The notes under the pieces were generated by a model. That model made no database searches. It saw only the letters and a program-made list of their open reading frames with translations, and was not told the DNA's origin. Source: JBKPRX01 sp046734795 (GTDB taxonomy: Bacteria; Actinomycetota; Thermoleophilia; Gaiellales; Gaiellaceae). Taken from it: a DNA stretch of 22,511 bases. Position 1 is the stretch's first letter. Each line of letters opens with the position of its first letter. The stretch is taken from assembly GCA_046734795.1 (NCBI GenBank), contig JBKPRX010000052.1:1-22511 (forward strand), written 5' to 3'. A program made the position numbers and the translations under genes. Below, piece by piece: positions 7,190 through 15,221 of this stretch.

Positions 7190-8376
7190 CGCTGCCGCTC
7201 GACGGCGTCGCCGTCCTCGACCTGAGCCAGATCTACAACGGTCCGTATGCGACGTTCCTCCTCGCGCAAGCGGGTGCGGACGTGATCAAGGTCGAGCCTC
7301 GCGGCGGCGAGCATCTGCGGCGTCGAGACCGCAGCCAGGGCGACGCGCTTCCGTACGCGATGCTGAACGGCGGCAAGCGCGCGATCACGCTCGACCTGAA
7401 GACTGCTCGCGGGAAGGAGCTCCTGCGCGAGCTCGCGCGACGCGCCGATGTGCTCGTCGAGAACTTCGCGCCGGGCGTGATGGATCGTCTCGGTGTGGGA
7501 TGGGACGTACTTCGCGAGGACAATCCGCGCTTGATCTACGCAGCGAGCTCCGGCTTCGGCCGCAGCGGCCCGCATCGCGACTACCCCGCGATGGATCTCA
7601 CGGTGCAGGCCTTCGCGGGGATCATGAGCGTCACGGGCTTTCCCGACGGGCCACCGCTCAAGGCCGGCCCGGCGATGTGCGACTTCGGGGCGGGCACGCA
7701 TCTCTACGGCGCGATCGTCACTGCGTTGTACGAGCGGGAGCGGACTGGGCACGGCAGACTCGTAGAGGTCGCGATGCAAGAGGCCGTGTACGCGTCGCTC
7801 GCGTCGAACCTCGGCTTCTACCAGGACAGCGGGGGCGACACGCCACTCCGCACCGGCAACCGCCACGGCGGTCTGTCCGTCGCCCCGTACAACGTGTACG
7901 AGGCGAGCGACGGGTACGTCGCGATCATCACCGTCGGCGAAGAGCAGTGGCGGCGGCTTGCGGAGGCGATGGGCCGTGCCGAGCTCGTGGAGGACGCTCG
8001 CTTCGCCGACTCGGCTTCGCGTCTTGCGAATCTCGACGAGCTCGACGAGACGATCTCCGAGTTCACGCGGACGCGGCCGAAGCAGGAGCTCTTCGAGCTT
8101 CTGACGGCGCATCGCGTTCCGGCGGCGCCTGTGCGAGACCTCGGCGAGGTGGTCGCCGATGAGCACTTGCACGCTCGCGGGTTTCTCCGGCAGCTCGACC
8201 ATCCGCAGCTCGGCGAGATCGTGGTGCAGCAGAGCCCGCTTCGGTTCGAAGGTCTTGCGACGCGTGAGCTCACTCCGAGCGTCGAGATCGGCGCGGACAA
8301 CGACGACGTCTACGGCAACGTGCTCGGCCTCTCGCCGGAGGAGATCGCGTCGCTCCGTAAGGAGGGCGTGATCTGA
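7186..8376 (+). CDS. Family III CoA-transferase (CaiB/BaiF)
   Basis: A 396-residue family III CoA-transferase that moves CoA between two carboxylic acids, probably activating the operon's substrate from another CoA thioester. Diagnostic segments are LDGVAVLDLSQIYNGPYATFLLAQAGADVIKVE (cited in parts: LDLSQIYNGPYAT and ADVIKVEP), LDLKTARGKELL, ADVLVENFAPGVMDRLG and the catalytic Asp, D137, in YPAMDLTVQAFAG. It starts with an ATGA overlap with the hydratase. AAGGAGGG in its last codons serves the next gene. It is about 400 residues, the normal length. The window encodes a second, clearly different family III transferase at 17217-18446. The CoA donor and acceptor are unknown. Confidence 0.93.
   Translation: MTLPLDGVAVLDLSQIYNGPYATFLLAQAGADVIKVEPRGGEHLRRRDRSQGDALPYAMLNGGKRAITLDLKTARGKELLRELARRADVLVENFAPGVMDRLGVGWDVLREDNPRLIYAASSGFGRSGPHRDYPAMDLTVQAFAGIMSVTGFPDGPPLKAGPAMCDFGAGTHLYGAIVTALYERERTGHGRLVEVAMQEAVYASLASNLGFYQDSGGDTPLRTGNRHGGLSVAPYNVYEASDGYVAIITVGEEQWRRLAEAMGRAELVEDARFADSASRLANLDELDETISEFTRTRPKQELFELLTAHRVPAAPVRDLGEVVADEHLHARGFLRQLDHPQLGEIVVQQSPLRFEGLATRELTPSVEIGADNDDVYGNVLGLSPEEIASLRKEGVI
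8359..8366 (+). promoter_or_regulatory. Ribosome binding site that fixes an apparent CTG start
   Basis: AAGGAGGG at 8359-8366 is the strongest Shine-Dalgarno in the operon. The thiolase-like frame has a TAA at 8358-8360 and then no ATG, GTG or TTG until GTG 8523, which would remove the first beta strand. The CTG at 8373 lies seven bases after AGGAGG and overlaps the transferase stop as CTGA. Confidence 0.6.
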
Positions 8377-9500
8377 AGCGCGGCGACTACGTCATCGCGG
8401 GCGTCGGTCACACCGCGTACGGGAAGCTGCCGGGGCGCAGCATCGCGTCGCTGAACGTCGAGGCAATCCGCAACGCGCTCGCCGACGCGCGGATCGACAA
8501 GAACGCGGTCGACGCACTGCTCGTGAAGAGCCCGACGTCGCATTACGTCCCGCTCATCGGTCAGCGCATCGCCGAGGCGTGCGGACTCCAACCGAAGCTC
8601 GGCGGTGCGTGGGAAGCGGGCGGCGCAAGCGGCATCACGATGATCATGTTCGCGGCGCTTGCGATCGAAGCGGGACAATGCGAGGTCGCGGTCGTGACGA
8701 TGGCCGACAACCCGCGCACCGGCACGCGCCAGGCATACGAGCGGCCGTGGGGCGACGATGCCGCCTACGGGCTCTTCGGCATCGCGTCGCAGTACGGCCT
8801 CGTCATGCGCCGCCACATGGAGGAGTTCGGGACGACGGCCGAGCAGTTCGGCGAGATCGCGGTCGCGGTGCGCGCGAACGGCGCGCGGAACCCGAACGCG
8901 CAGCTCCAGCTGCCGCTGACGCTCGAGGGGTACATGGAGTCGCCTTCGATCATCGAGCCGCTGCGCCGCGACGACATCTGCCTCGTGTCCGACGGTGCGG
9001 CCGCCGTCGTCGTGACGAGTGCAAGGCGTGCGCGCGAACTCGGGGTGGCCGCGCCGGTTCCGATCCTCGGCTTCGGTCACGGGCAAACGTCGTGGGAGGT
9101 GGCGCAGCGGCCGCACCTGACCTCGACGCTCGCGACGGAGTCGGGGCGTGCGGCGTTCGCGATGGCAGGGATGTCGCCGAGCGACGTCGACGTGGCTCAG
9201 ATCTACGACTGCTACACGATCGCGGTCCTGATGACGCTCGAGGACTACGGCTTCTGCAAGAAGGGCGAAGGCGGGCGGTTCGTCGAAGGGGGTCGCGTTG
9301 CGAGCGACGGCGAGCTGCCGATCAACACGTCGGGCGGACTGCTGTCGGAGACAGGATTGCCGGGGATGCAGCACGTGGTCGAAGGCGTGCGTCAGCTGCG
9401 CGGCACCGCGAACGTGCAGGTACGAAACGCGCAGACGTGCGTCGTCTCGAATCAAGGCGGCTCGATGCACACGCACTCGACGCTGGTGCTCGGCCGATGA
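8373..9500 (+). CDS. Thiolase-superfamily protein, Ltp2/SCP2-like, lacking thiolase catalytic residues
   Basis: A 375-residue thiolase-fold protein. With the apparent CTG start it begins MKRGDYVIAGVGHTAYGKLPG, the usual N-terminal strand; GTG 8523 would truncate it by 50 residues. The nucleophilic Cys position is Gly84 (EAGGASG), the GHP motif reads GLP (SETGLPG), and the C-terminal Cys motif reads VVSNQGGSMH. It therefore should not be a normal thiolase. It carries IYDCYTIAVLM, resembling the YD-x-[FY]-T segment of Ltp2, a steroid side-chain retro-aldolase that works in complex with a DUF35 protein, and a DUF35 gene follows with an ATGA overlap. Inferred role: C-C cleavage of a 3-hydroxyacyl-CoA made by the upstream dehydrogenase and hydratase. 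The aldolase role is inference; the fold and missing residues are seen. Confidence 0.85.
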   Translation: MKRGDYVIAGVGHTAYGKLPGRSIASLNVEAIRNALADARIDKNAVDALLVKSPTSHYVPLIGQRIAEACGLQPKLGGAWEAGGASGITMIMFAALAIEAGQCEVAVVTMADNPRTGTRQAYERPWGDDAAYGLFGIASQYGLVMRRHMEEFGTTAEQFGEIAVAVRANGARNPNAQLQLPLTLEGYMESPSIIEPLRRDDICLVSDGAAAVVVTSARRARELGVAAPVPILGFGHGQTSWEVAQRPHLTSTLATESGRAAFAMAGMSPSDVDVAQIYDCYTIAVLMTLEDYGFCKKGEGGRFVEGGRVASDGELPINTSGGLLSETGLPGMQHVVEGVRQLRGTANVQVRNAQTCVVSNQGGSMHTHSTLVLGR

Positions 9501-9898
9501 GCGCGAGCGAGTTTCCGCTGCCGGAGCGGACGCCGGTGAGCGAGCCGTATTGGGACGCACTCGCGCGCGGCGAGCTTCGGTTCCAGCGGTGCACGTCGTG
9601 CGGGAACGCGTGGTTGCCTCCGCGTGAGGAGTGTCCGCGCTGTCTCGCGGCGACCTGGGAGTGGGAGCGCGCGAGCGGTCGCGGCAAGGTTGTGACGTGG
9701 GTCGTGTACCGCCGCGCGTACCACCCAGCGTTCGAATCGCGACTGCCCTACAACGTCGCCGTCGTCGAGCTCGAGGAAGGCCCGCGGCTCGTCTCCAACA
9801 TCGTCGAGCCGGTTGCGGGCCTAGCCGCCGACGCGCCGGTCGAGCTCGCGATCGAAGACGAGCACGGGGTCGCCCTCGCGCGCTTCAGGCTCAGCTGA
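9497..9898 (+). CDS. DUF35 Zn-ribbon / OB-fold protein (thiolase partner)
   Basis: A 133-residue protein with a rubredoxin-like zinc ribbon (C32-x2-C35 and C46-x2-C49: CTSCG, CPRC) followed by an OB-fold with GKVVTWVVYRRAYHPAF and LPYNVAVVELEEGPRLVSNIV. DUF35 proteins bind thiolase-like subunits and, in Ltp2-ChsH2, are required for activity and CoA-ester handling. The ATG at 9497 overlaps the thiolase-like stop (ATGA), so the two subunits are likely made in equal amounts. Its stop lies inside a hairpin shared with the convergent P450 gene, with which it overlaps by 8 bp. Length is standard. Confidence 0.9.
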   Translation: MSASEFPLPERTPVSEPYWDALARGELRFQRCTSCGNAWLPPREECPRCLAATWEWERASGRGKVVTWVVYRRAYHPAFESRLPYNVAVVELEEGPRLVSNIVEPVAGLAADAPVELAIEDEHGVALARFRLS

Positions 9899-9902
9899 AG
9901 CG
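9881..9902. terminator. Hairpin spanning the overlapping stops of convergent genes
   Basis: CGCTTCAG (9881-9888) pairs perfectly with CTGAAGCG (9895-9902), an 8-bp stem with a 6-nt loop. The inner TCAGCTGA (9891-9898) is itself palindromic and holds the TGA stops of both the DUF35 gene (plus) and the P450 gene (minus). No T-tract follows. Probably a compact bidirectional terminator embedded in coding sequence; function inferred. Confidence 0.45.
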
Positions 9903-11063
9903 GAGCGGCAGCGTCGCCGGCCCGTAGAGCGGCCACGGCACGTAGTCGATCTCGCCAGCGAGCTCGAAGCTCGTCGTGCGCGCGAGCAGCTCCTCGAGAG
10001 CGATGCGCAGTTCGGCGCGCGCCGTTGCTGCGCCGGGACACTTGTGGGGACCGTGGCCGAAGGCGATGTGCGGGTTCGGGTCGCGGTCGAGTCGGAATGC
10101 GTGCGGGTCCGCGAAAACTTCTTCGTCGCGGTTTGCGGACGTGAGCACGAGCGCGACCTTCTCGCCCGCCTCGATCCGGCGGCCGCGGATCTCCGCATCC
10201 TCGGTGGCGGTACGCGCGAAACCCTGGTTCGGCGTGTATAGGCGCAGAAGCTCTTCGACCGCGACCGCGGTGCGCTCCGGCTCCGAGCGAAGGCGTTCTT
10301 GCAGCTCGCGGTCGCGGGCAAGATGGTGTGCGGCGCTCGCAAGCGCAGTCTTCGGCGCGACATGCGCAGCCACGAGGAGCTGGCGCACGCTCCCGGCGAC
10401 GAACTCGTCCTCGAGCGGCTTCCCATCGACACGCACGGCGAGGAGCGCACTGAGGAGGTCGCGTCGCGGGTCGAGCTGCTCTGCGCGGCGCGAGGCGACG
10501 AGCTCGCGGCAGCTCGCGTAGAGGATCTGGTTCTCGCGTTCTGCCGTCTCCGAGTCGAGCTCCGCCTGGGCGCGTTCGAAGCGGTCGCTGTGCTCGTTCC
10601 ATTCGAGCGCAAGCTCGCGTGGGATCGAGACGAACTCTGCGAAGACGAGCGAGGCGAACGGCGAGCTGAACTCCGACACGAACTCTGCCGAGCCGCGCCC
10701 GACGAGCGGTTCGAGCAGCTCACGCGCAAGCTCGCGGAAGCGCGGCTCGAGCGCTTCGACGTGCGTGTCGCTCAACACGGCGTTCAACGGTCGTCGATAG
10801 CGCGGATGCTCGGGTGGATCGAAATGCAGCGGCGCACGTCGCCCCGAGACGGGATTGCTCGGCACGACGACTCCGTGCGCGCTCGTGAAGAGCTCGTACA
10901 GCGAGCTTGCGCGGCGCACGTCCTGATACTTCGTCAGCGCCCAGAAGTTCCAGCGCGCGCCGCGCGCGAGCGGGCGTTGCTCGCGCAAGCGCGTGTACGT
11001 CGGATGCGGGTCGCGGACGAAGTCGTCCGCGAGCGGGTCGAAATCAGGCTGGGGCAACGGCAA
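9891..11063 (-). CDS. Cytochrome P450 (second of tandem pair)
   Basis: A 390-residue soluble bacterial class I-type P450. The heme-Cys loop is FGHGPHKCPGA with Cys342; the K-helix ExxR is ELLR; PPEHPRYRR (C-helix) and SANRDEEVFADPHAFRLDR are also typical. The I-helix reads LLVAAHVAPKTALAS, so the usual acid-Thr pair for oxygen activation is replaced by Val-Ala. No ATG is available; TTG 11063 or TTG 11057 fits the N-terminus best, overlapping the upstream P450 by up to 20 bp. It shares clear similarity with that upstream P450 (PEH-YR, FAR, heme loop, WP--GT/P ending). No ferredoxin or reductase gene is nearby. Substrate unknown. Confidence 0.92.
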   Translation of the reverse strand: MPLPQPDFDPLADDFVRDPHPTYTRLREQRPLARGARWNFWALTKYQDVRRASSLYELFTSAHGVVVPSNPVSGRRAPLHFDPPEHPRYRRPLNAVLSDTHVEALEPRFRELARELLEPLVGRGSAEFVSEFSSPFASLVFAEFVSIPRELALEWNEHSDRFERAQAELDSETAERENQILYASCRELVASRRAEQLDPRRDLLSALLAVRVDGKPLEDEFVAGSVRQLLVAAHVAPKTALASAAHHLARDRELQERLRSEPERTAVAVEELLRLYTPNQGFARTATEDAEIRGRRIEAGEKVALVLTSANRDEEVFADPHAFRLDRDPNPHIAFGHGPHKCPGAATARAELRIALEELLARTTSFELAGEIDYVPWPLYGPATLPLRFS

Positions 11064-12246
11064 CCGGGACGGACAAGGTTCCCCACTCGGGCCAGCGCGT
11101 CATCGTCGGCTCGCCAACGAGGTCGATGCGGCTCGTCCGGCCGAGGAGCTCTTCGAGCACGACGCGCAGCAGGAGAACCGCGAGTGGTGCACCGGCGCAC
11201 CGATGCGGCCCGAGCCCGAACGCGAGGTGTTGCTTGATGTTCGGCCGGTTGAGGATGAACCGGTCGCCCTCGGGAAAGACCTCTTCGTCGCGGTTCGCCG
11301 ACGCGTAGACGAGCGCGATCGGCTCGTCTTTCGCGATCGGGCAGCCGCGGATGACGACGTCGCGCTTCGGCGTCCGCGCGAAGCCGCGGTACGGCGTGTA
11401 GAGCCGCAGGTATTCCTCGACGGCCGCGGGAACGAGCGAAAGATCGCCGCGCAGCTCGCTCTGCACGTCCGGGTTCCGCGCGAGATGCACGGCGATGCTG
11501 CCGATGAACACGCTCGGCGCGATCATCCCGACGACGATGAACTGCCGGATCGTGCCGAGCAGCATCTCCTCGGGCAGCGGCTCGCCGTTGTGCCGGAAGG
11601 CGAGAAGACCCGACACGGGATCGTCAGCCGGATCGAGTGGCTCGGCTTTGCGCAGCTCGATGATCGTGCGCGCGAGGTCGTAGAGGAGCATGCTCGTCCG
11701 CTTCACGTCCTCGTCGCGCGCTTCCTGAACCGCGTAGTTGTACTCGCGCGTCGCCTCGCGAATCTCGAGCCCGAGCTCCGGCGTCAGGTTGAAGAACTCT
11801 GCGAACACGTAGCCGGGCAGCTGGTAGCTGAAGTCGGCGCAGATGTCGCCCGTGCCCTTCTCGACGAGCGGCGTCAGCAAGTCCGCGACGATCTGGCGAA
11901 CGGCCGGCTCGAGTCGCGTCATCCGCTCCGCGGTGAAGTACGGGTTCAGCGCCTGCCGGTACGGCGTGTGCTCGGGCGGGTCGAGATGGAGCGGTGGCCG
12001 GCGTCCGGTGAACGCGAGCTTCGGCACGACGTTCTGCACTGCTGTCGAGTACGTGCTGTCGCCGAGCACCGAGACGACGTCGTCGTAGCGAAGGAGCGCC
12101 CAGAACCCGTTCCACGCAGTCGAGTGCGCGACCGGGCAGCGGCCGCGCAGCTCGGCGAACTCCGCGTGGAAGCTGTCGAAGCTCTCGGAGCGGTGTGGAT
12201 CGAAGTCGGCGACCTGCGCCTCGGCTGCGAGCGTCTCGTCGATCAC
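11044..12246 (-). CDS. Cytochrome P450 (first of tandem pair)
   Basis: A 400-residue soluble P450. Heme loop FGLGPHRCAGAPLA with Cys350, ExxR as EYLR, C-helix DPPEHTPYRQALN and SANRDEEVF are present. The I-helix reads IVVGMIAPSVFIGS: the acid-alcohol pair is Ile-Ala followed by Pro, the same unusual pattern as its neighbour, so the pair likely arose by duplication within a P450 subfamily with this trait. I chose GTG 12246 because it forms a GTGA overlap with the ABC ATPase stop (12243-12245); a longer open frame continues upstream antisense to nothing useful. Coupling to the importer suggests the imported compound is its substrate, but this is inference. Confidence 0.93.
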   Translation of the reverse strand: MIDETLAAEAQVADFDPHRSESFDSFHAEFAELRGRCPVAHSTAWNGFWALLRYDDVVSVLGDSTYSTAVQNVVPKLAFTGRRPPLHLDPPEHTPYRQALNPYFTAERMTRLEPAVRQIVADLLTPLVEKGTGDICADFSYQLPGYVFAEFFNLTPELGLEIREATREYNYAVQEARDEDVKRTSMLLYDLARTIIELRKAEPLDPADDPVSGLLAFRHNGEPLPEEMLLGTIRQFIVVGMIAPSVFIGSIAVHLARNPDVQSELRGDLSLVPAAVEEYLRLYTPYRGFARTPKRDVVIRGCPIAKDEPIALVYASANRDEEVFPEGDRFILNRPNIKQHLAFGLGPHRCAGAPLAVLLLRVVLEELLGRTSRIDLVGEPTMTRWPEWGTLSVPVAVAPA

Positions 12247-13418
12247 TCCGCAGGCCCCTCGTCGAACGGGAGAACCCGCACATCGGCCGGGTCGACGGTC
12301 ACCCACACGTTCTCGCCGCTCCGATGCGCGTGCAGGTCGCCGCTCCAGACGACGACGTGGTGTTCGCCGACACGCACGACGTGCTGCACGTACGACCCGA
12401 GGAACTGCGACGCCTCGAGCACGCCCTGCCAGACGTTCTCGCCCGCGCCGGGCTCCTCGAGCAGGACGCGCCACCGCTCGGGCCGCGAGATCGCAGCGAC
12501 GCGCGCGCCCTCGACGACCCGTTCCGGCGTGCGGCCTCTGATCTCGCCGAGGTCCGTCTTTGCGACGACGAGCTCGCCGGCGCTGCTGGCGATCGTGCCG
12601 ACGAGCTCGTTGGACGTGCCGACGAAGTTCGCGACGTAGCGCGTGCGCGGTCCGTCGTAGATGTCGTGCGCCGCGCCGACCTGCGCCAGCTTGCCCTCGC
12701 GCATCACGGCGATCCGGTGGCCGAGCTCCATCGCCTCGACCTGGTCGTGCGTGACGTAAACCGCTGCGAAGCCGAGCTCCCGCTGCATCGACAGGAGCTC
12801 GAGGCGGAGCTTCTCGCGGACCTTCGCGTCGACGTTCGAGAGTGGCTCGTCGAAGAGCACGAGCTCGCTCCCGCCGACGAGCGCACGCGCGAGGGCGACT
12901 CGCTGTTGCTGGCCGCCGCTCATCTGGCTCGGGTATTGCCGCAGCAGCTCGGGGATCCCGACGAGCTCGAACGCGTGGACGACGCGTTCGGTGATCTCGC
13001 GCTTGCGAATGCGCTTGCCGCGGCCGTGGCGCAACGGATAGGCGACATTGTCGAACGCGGTCATGTGCGGCCAGAGCGCATACGACTGGAACACCATGCT
13101 CAGCTCGCGCCGCTCCGGCGGCACCTCGATCTTCCGCTCCGAGGAGTAGACGGTGCGACCGACGATCTCGATGGTGCCGGCATCCGGCCGCTCGAGGCCG
13201 GCGAGACAGCGGAGGAGCGTCGTCTTCCCGCAGCCGCTCGGACCGAGGAGGACGAGGAACTCGCCGCGCCCCACGTCGAGCGTCACGTCGTCGACCGCCG
13301 GCGCGATCGTTCCGTCCGCGCGACGGAACCGCTTGACGAGATTCGAGATGCGCGCCACCGGCTCGGCCGGGGGCGGCTCGCTCGTGCGCGTCGTCGGATC
13401 GCTCGCCACCTGGGTCAC
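12243..13418 (-). CDS. ABC transporter ATP-binding protein (PotA/FbpC-like)
   Basis: A 391-residue ATPase of the spermidine/iron/sugar importer subgroup. Walker A GPSGCGKTT at 59-67, Q-loop FQSYALWPHMT, signature MSGGQQQR, Walker B LVLFDEPLSNVD and VTHDQVEAM are intact. A C-terminal TOBE-type region of about 130 residues follows (VISRPERW-like strand AISRPERWRVLL, then ASQFLGSYVQHVVRVG). About 20 extra proline/acidic residues precede the core. GTG 13418 lies three bases after the permease stop (13422). The end overlaps the P450 start by GTGA. The TOBE domain may sense substrate or regulate, but ligand is unknown. Confidence 0.92.
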   Translation of the reverse strand: MTQVASDPTTRTSEPPPAEPVARISNLVKRFRRADGTIAPAVDDVTLDVGRGEFLVLLGPSGCGKTTLLRCLAGLERPDAGTIEIVGRTVYSSERKIEVPPERRELSMVFQSYALWPHMTAFDNVAYPLRHGRGKRIRKREITERVVHAFELVGIPELLRQYPSQMSGGQQQRVALARALVGGSELVLFDEPLSNVDAKVREKLRLELLSMQRELGFAAVYVTHDQVEAMELGHRIAVMREGKLAQVGAAHDIYDGPRTRYVANFVGTSNELVGTIASSAGELVVAKTDLGEIRGRTPERVVEGARVAAISRPERWRVLLEEPGAGENVWQGVLEASQFLGSYVQHVVRVGEHHVVVWSGDLHAHRSGENVWVTVDPADVRVLPFDEGPAE

Positions 13419-13421
13419 GGT

Positions 13422-15173
13422 CTACACCGTCCCCACGGGCCGCTGCGTCGCCGCCCACCGCGCGCGCCGGCGCGTGAACGCGAGCACGATCACGACGACG
13501 AGGGCCGTGATGAGCGTCAGCACCGTTGCGAGCGCGGCGACGTCGGAGTACGAGCTGTCGGAGAAGATCTGGAGGATGCGCGGCCCGACGACGATGTTGT
13601 CCGTCCCCGCGAGGATCGCCGACGCCGTCAGGTCACCGACCATCCGCACGAAGAGAAACGCCCAGCCCGCGACGAGGCCGGGCACGATCAGGGGCAAGTA
13701 GATGCGGACGAACGTGCGCAGCTCGCCCGCGCCGGAGACGTACGACGCCTCGGGAAGCTCGCGGCCGACCTGCGCCACCGCAGCGTCGGCGGCGACCGCG
13801 CCCTGCGGCATGTAGAGCGCGAGGTAAGCGAGGAGCAGAATCCCCATCGTCCCGGCGAGGTTGAACGGCGGCCCCGCGAACGTGAGCACGAACCCGACCG
13901 CGATCACGATGTGCGACAGCGTCGAGGGAAACTTGATCGTGAAATCGACCGCGCGGCCGAAACGCGGGCTGATGCGAAGCACCCAGAGCGCGACGAGCGC
14001 GGCCGCGATCATCCCGACCGTCGCACCGATGAGCCCGAGCTCCAAGCTGTGCTCGATCGAGACACGCGTCGTCGTGTCGTGCCAGATATTCGAGTACGAG
14101 TCGAAGTTCAGCTGACCCCACGGGACCTGCGGCGTCCAGTAGCCCTCGAGCGAGACGAGCACGAGCGCGAGAAACGGGATCACGGTCGTCAGTGCGAGGT
14201 AGAGCAGCACAAGCGCGCGCACAGGCCAGCGCCAGACGCCGAGCCGCACCGGTCGCGCGCCGTGGCCGCGTCCACCGACAGTTGCGTGTAAGCCCTTGCG
14301 AAGCGTGCGCGTCTGCAGAAACCACGCGAGACCCGAGAAGAGGATCACCACGAGGCTGAGGCCGACGGCGATGTCCATCCGTCCGTCGTTTGTCACCGCG
14401 CGGACGATGTCGACCGAGAGGACGTCGATACCCGCGCCCGTGCCGATGATCACCGGGATCGAGAAGAGGCCGAAGCCGCTCCAGACCATCAGCAGAATCG
14501 CGCCGGCAAGGCTCGGGCGAACGCCCGGAAGCGTCACCTTGCGCAGTGTCGGCAGTAAACCGGCGCCGCTCACGCGCGACTGCTCCTCGAGGCTCGGATC
14601 CATGTTCCGAAGGCCGGCCGACGCGAGCATGAACGCGTACGGCACTTGGTAGATCGTGTAGACGAGGATCAGCCCGTACCACGAGTAGATCGTCAGCGGG
14701 CCGTCGAGCGCATTGCTGCCGACGAGCGAGCGAAAGCCCGAGTTGACGAAACCCGCCGCCGGCGAGAGCAGCATCACCCACGCGATCGAGCCGGCGATCG
14801 GCGGCACGAGGAACGGAAGGAGCGGCATCGCCTCCGTCAGCAGCCCCATCCGCGCGTCGGTGCGTTCGTTCACCCACGCGAGCCACGCGCCGACGACGAG
14901 CGCGATCGCACCGCTCGACCCGACGACGATGATCGTGTTTCCGATCACGCGCCAGATCCCATGCTGCGAGAACGTCTCCGTGATCGGTGAGAGATCGAGC
15001 GAGCCGTCGTCCCAGAACAAGCGCACGACGACCGACGCGAGCGGATAGATCGCGATCCAGGCGAGGAACGCTGCGACGGCCGCGCTCAGAAGCTTGAGCG
15101 GCGTAAGCGACCTGCCGAGGCGTCGCAGGCTTCCGTACCGGGCGCTTGCGAGTTGAGGAGCGGCGCTACTCAT
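13422..15173 (-). CDS. ABC transporter permease, fused double domain (FbpB-like)
   Basis: A 583-residue integral membrane protein with two homologous permease halves in one chain, about twelve membrane segments in total. Each half has an ATPase-docking EAA loop: EEQSRVSGAGLLPTLRKVTLP in the first (near residue 195-215; quoted in part as SGAGLLPTLRKVTLP) and LPEASYVSGAGELRTFVRIYLP in the second (SGAGELRTFVRIYLP). This fused form is typical of the Fe(III)/phosphonate/2-aminoethylphosphonate-type importers. ATG 15173 follows 72 bp of hairpin-rich spacer after the binding-protein gene. It forms the channel for the neighbouring ATPase and binding protein. Confidence 0.92.
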   Translation of the reverse strand: MSSAAPQLASARYGSLRRLGRSLTPLKLLSAAVAAFLAWIAIYPLASVVVRLFWDDGSLDLSPITETFSQHGIWRVIGNTIIVVGSSGAIALVVGAWLAWVNERTDARMGLLTEAMPLLPFLVPPIAGSIAWVMLLSPAAGFVNSGFRSLVGSNALDGPLTIYSWYGLILVYTIYQVPYAFMLASAGLRNMDPSLEEQSRVSGAGLLPTLRKVTLPGVRPSLAGAILLMVWSGFGLFSIPVIIGTGAGIDVLSVDIVRAVTNDGRMDIAVGLSLVVILFSGLAWFLQTRTLRKGLHATVGGRGHGARPVRLGVWRWPVRALVLLYLALTTVIPFLALVLVSLEGYWTPQVPWGQLNFDSYSNIWHDTTTRVSIEHSLELGLIGATVGMIAAALVALWVLRISPRFGRAVDFTIKFPSTLSHIVIAVGFVLTFAGPPFNLAGTMGILLLAYLALYMPQGAVAADAAVAQVGRELPEASYVSGAGELRTFVRIYLPLIVPGLVAGWAFLFVRMVGDLTASAILAGTDNIVVGPRILQIFSDSSYSDVAALATVLTLITALVVVIVLAFTRRRARWAATQRPVGTV

Positions 15174-15189
15174 TCGGGATCCACTGCTC

Positions 15190-15221
15190 GCGGGAGGGCG
15201 GCGACGGCGCCGCCCTCCCGC
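15190..15221. repeat. Strong intercistronic stem-loop
   Basis: A perfect 14-bp GC-rich stem (15190-15203 with 15208-15221, left arm GCGGGAGGGCGGCG) closes on a 4-nt loop, ACGG. It lies between the binding-protein stop (15246) and the permease start (15173). There is no following T-tract, so an mRNA-stabilising or partial-termination role that keeps the binding protein in excess of the permease is more likely than full termination. Confidence 0.65.

Noticed and set aside
8361..8523. Frameshift or truncated pseudogene at the start of the thiolase-like gene
   Set aside because: The frame is continuous from CTG 8373 with the expected N-terminal strand and a strong ribosome site, so an unusual start codon explains it better.
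11044..13458. A single 804-residue minus-strand protein including the P450
   Set aside because: The upstream part is out of frame with the real ATPase and has no domain; GTG 12246 with a GTGA overlap explains the P450 alone.
12195..14291. Plus-strand open frame of about 700 codons opposite the ABC ATPase and permease
   Set aside because: Composition is an Arg/Glu/Asp-rich low-complexity antisense shadow, with no recognisable fold; the minus-strand genes have all catalytic motifs.
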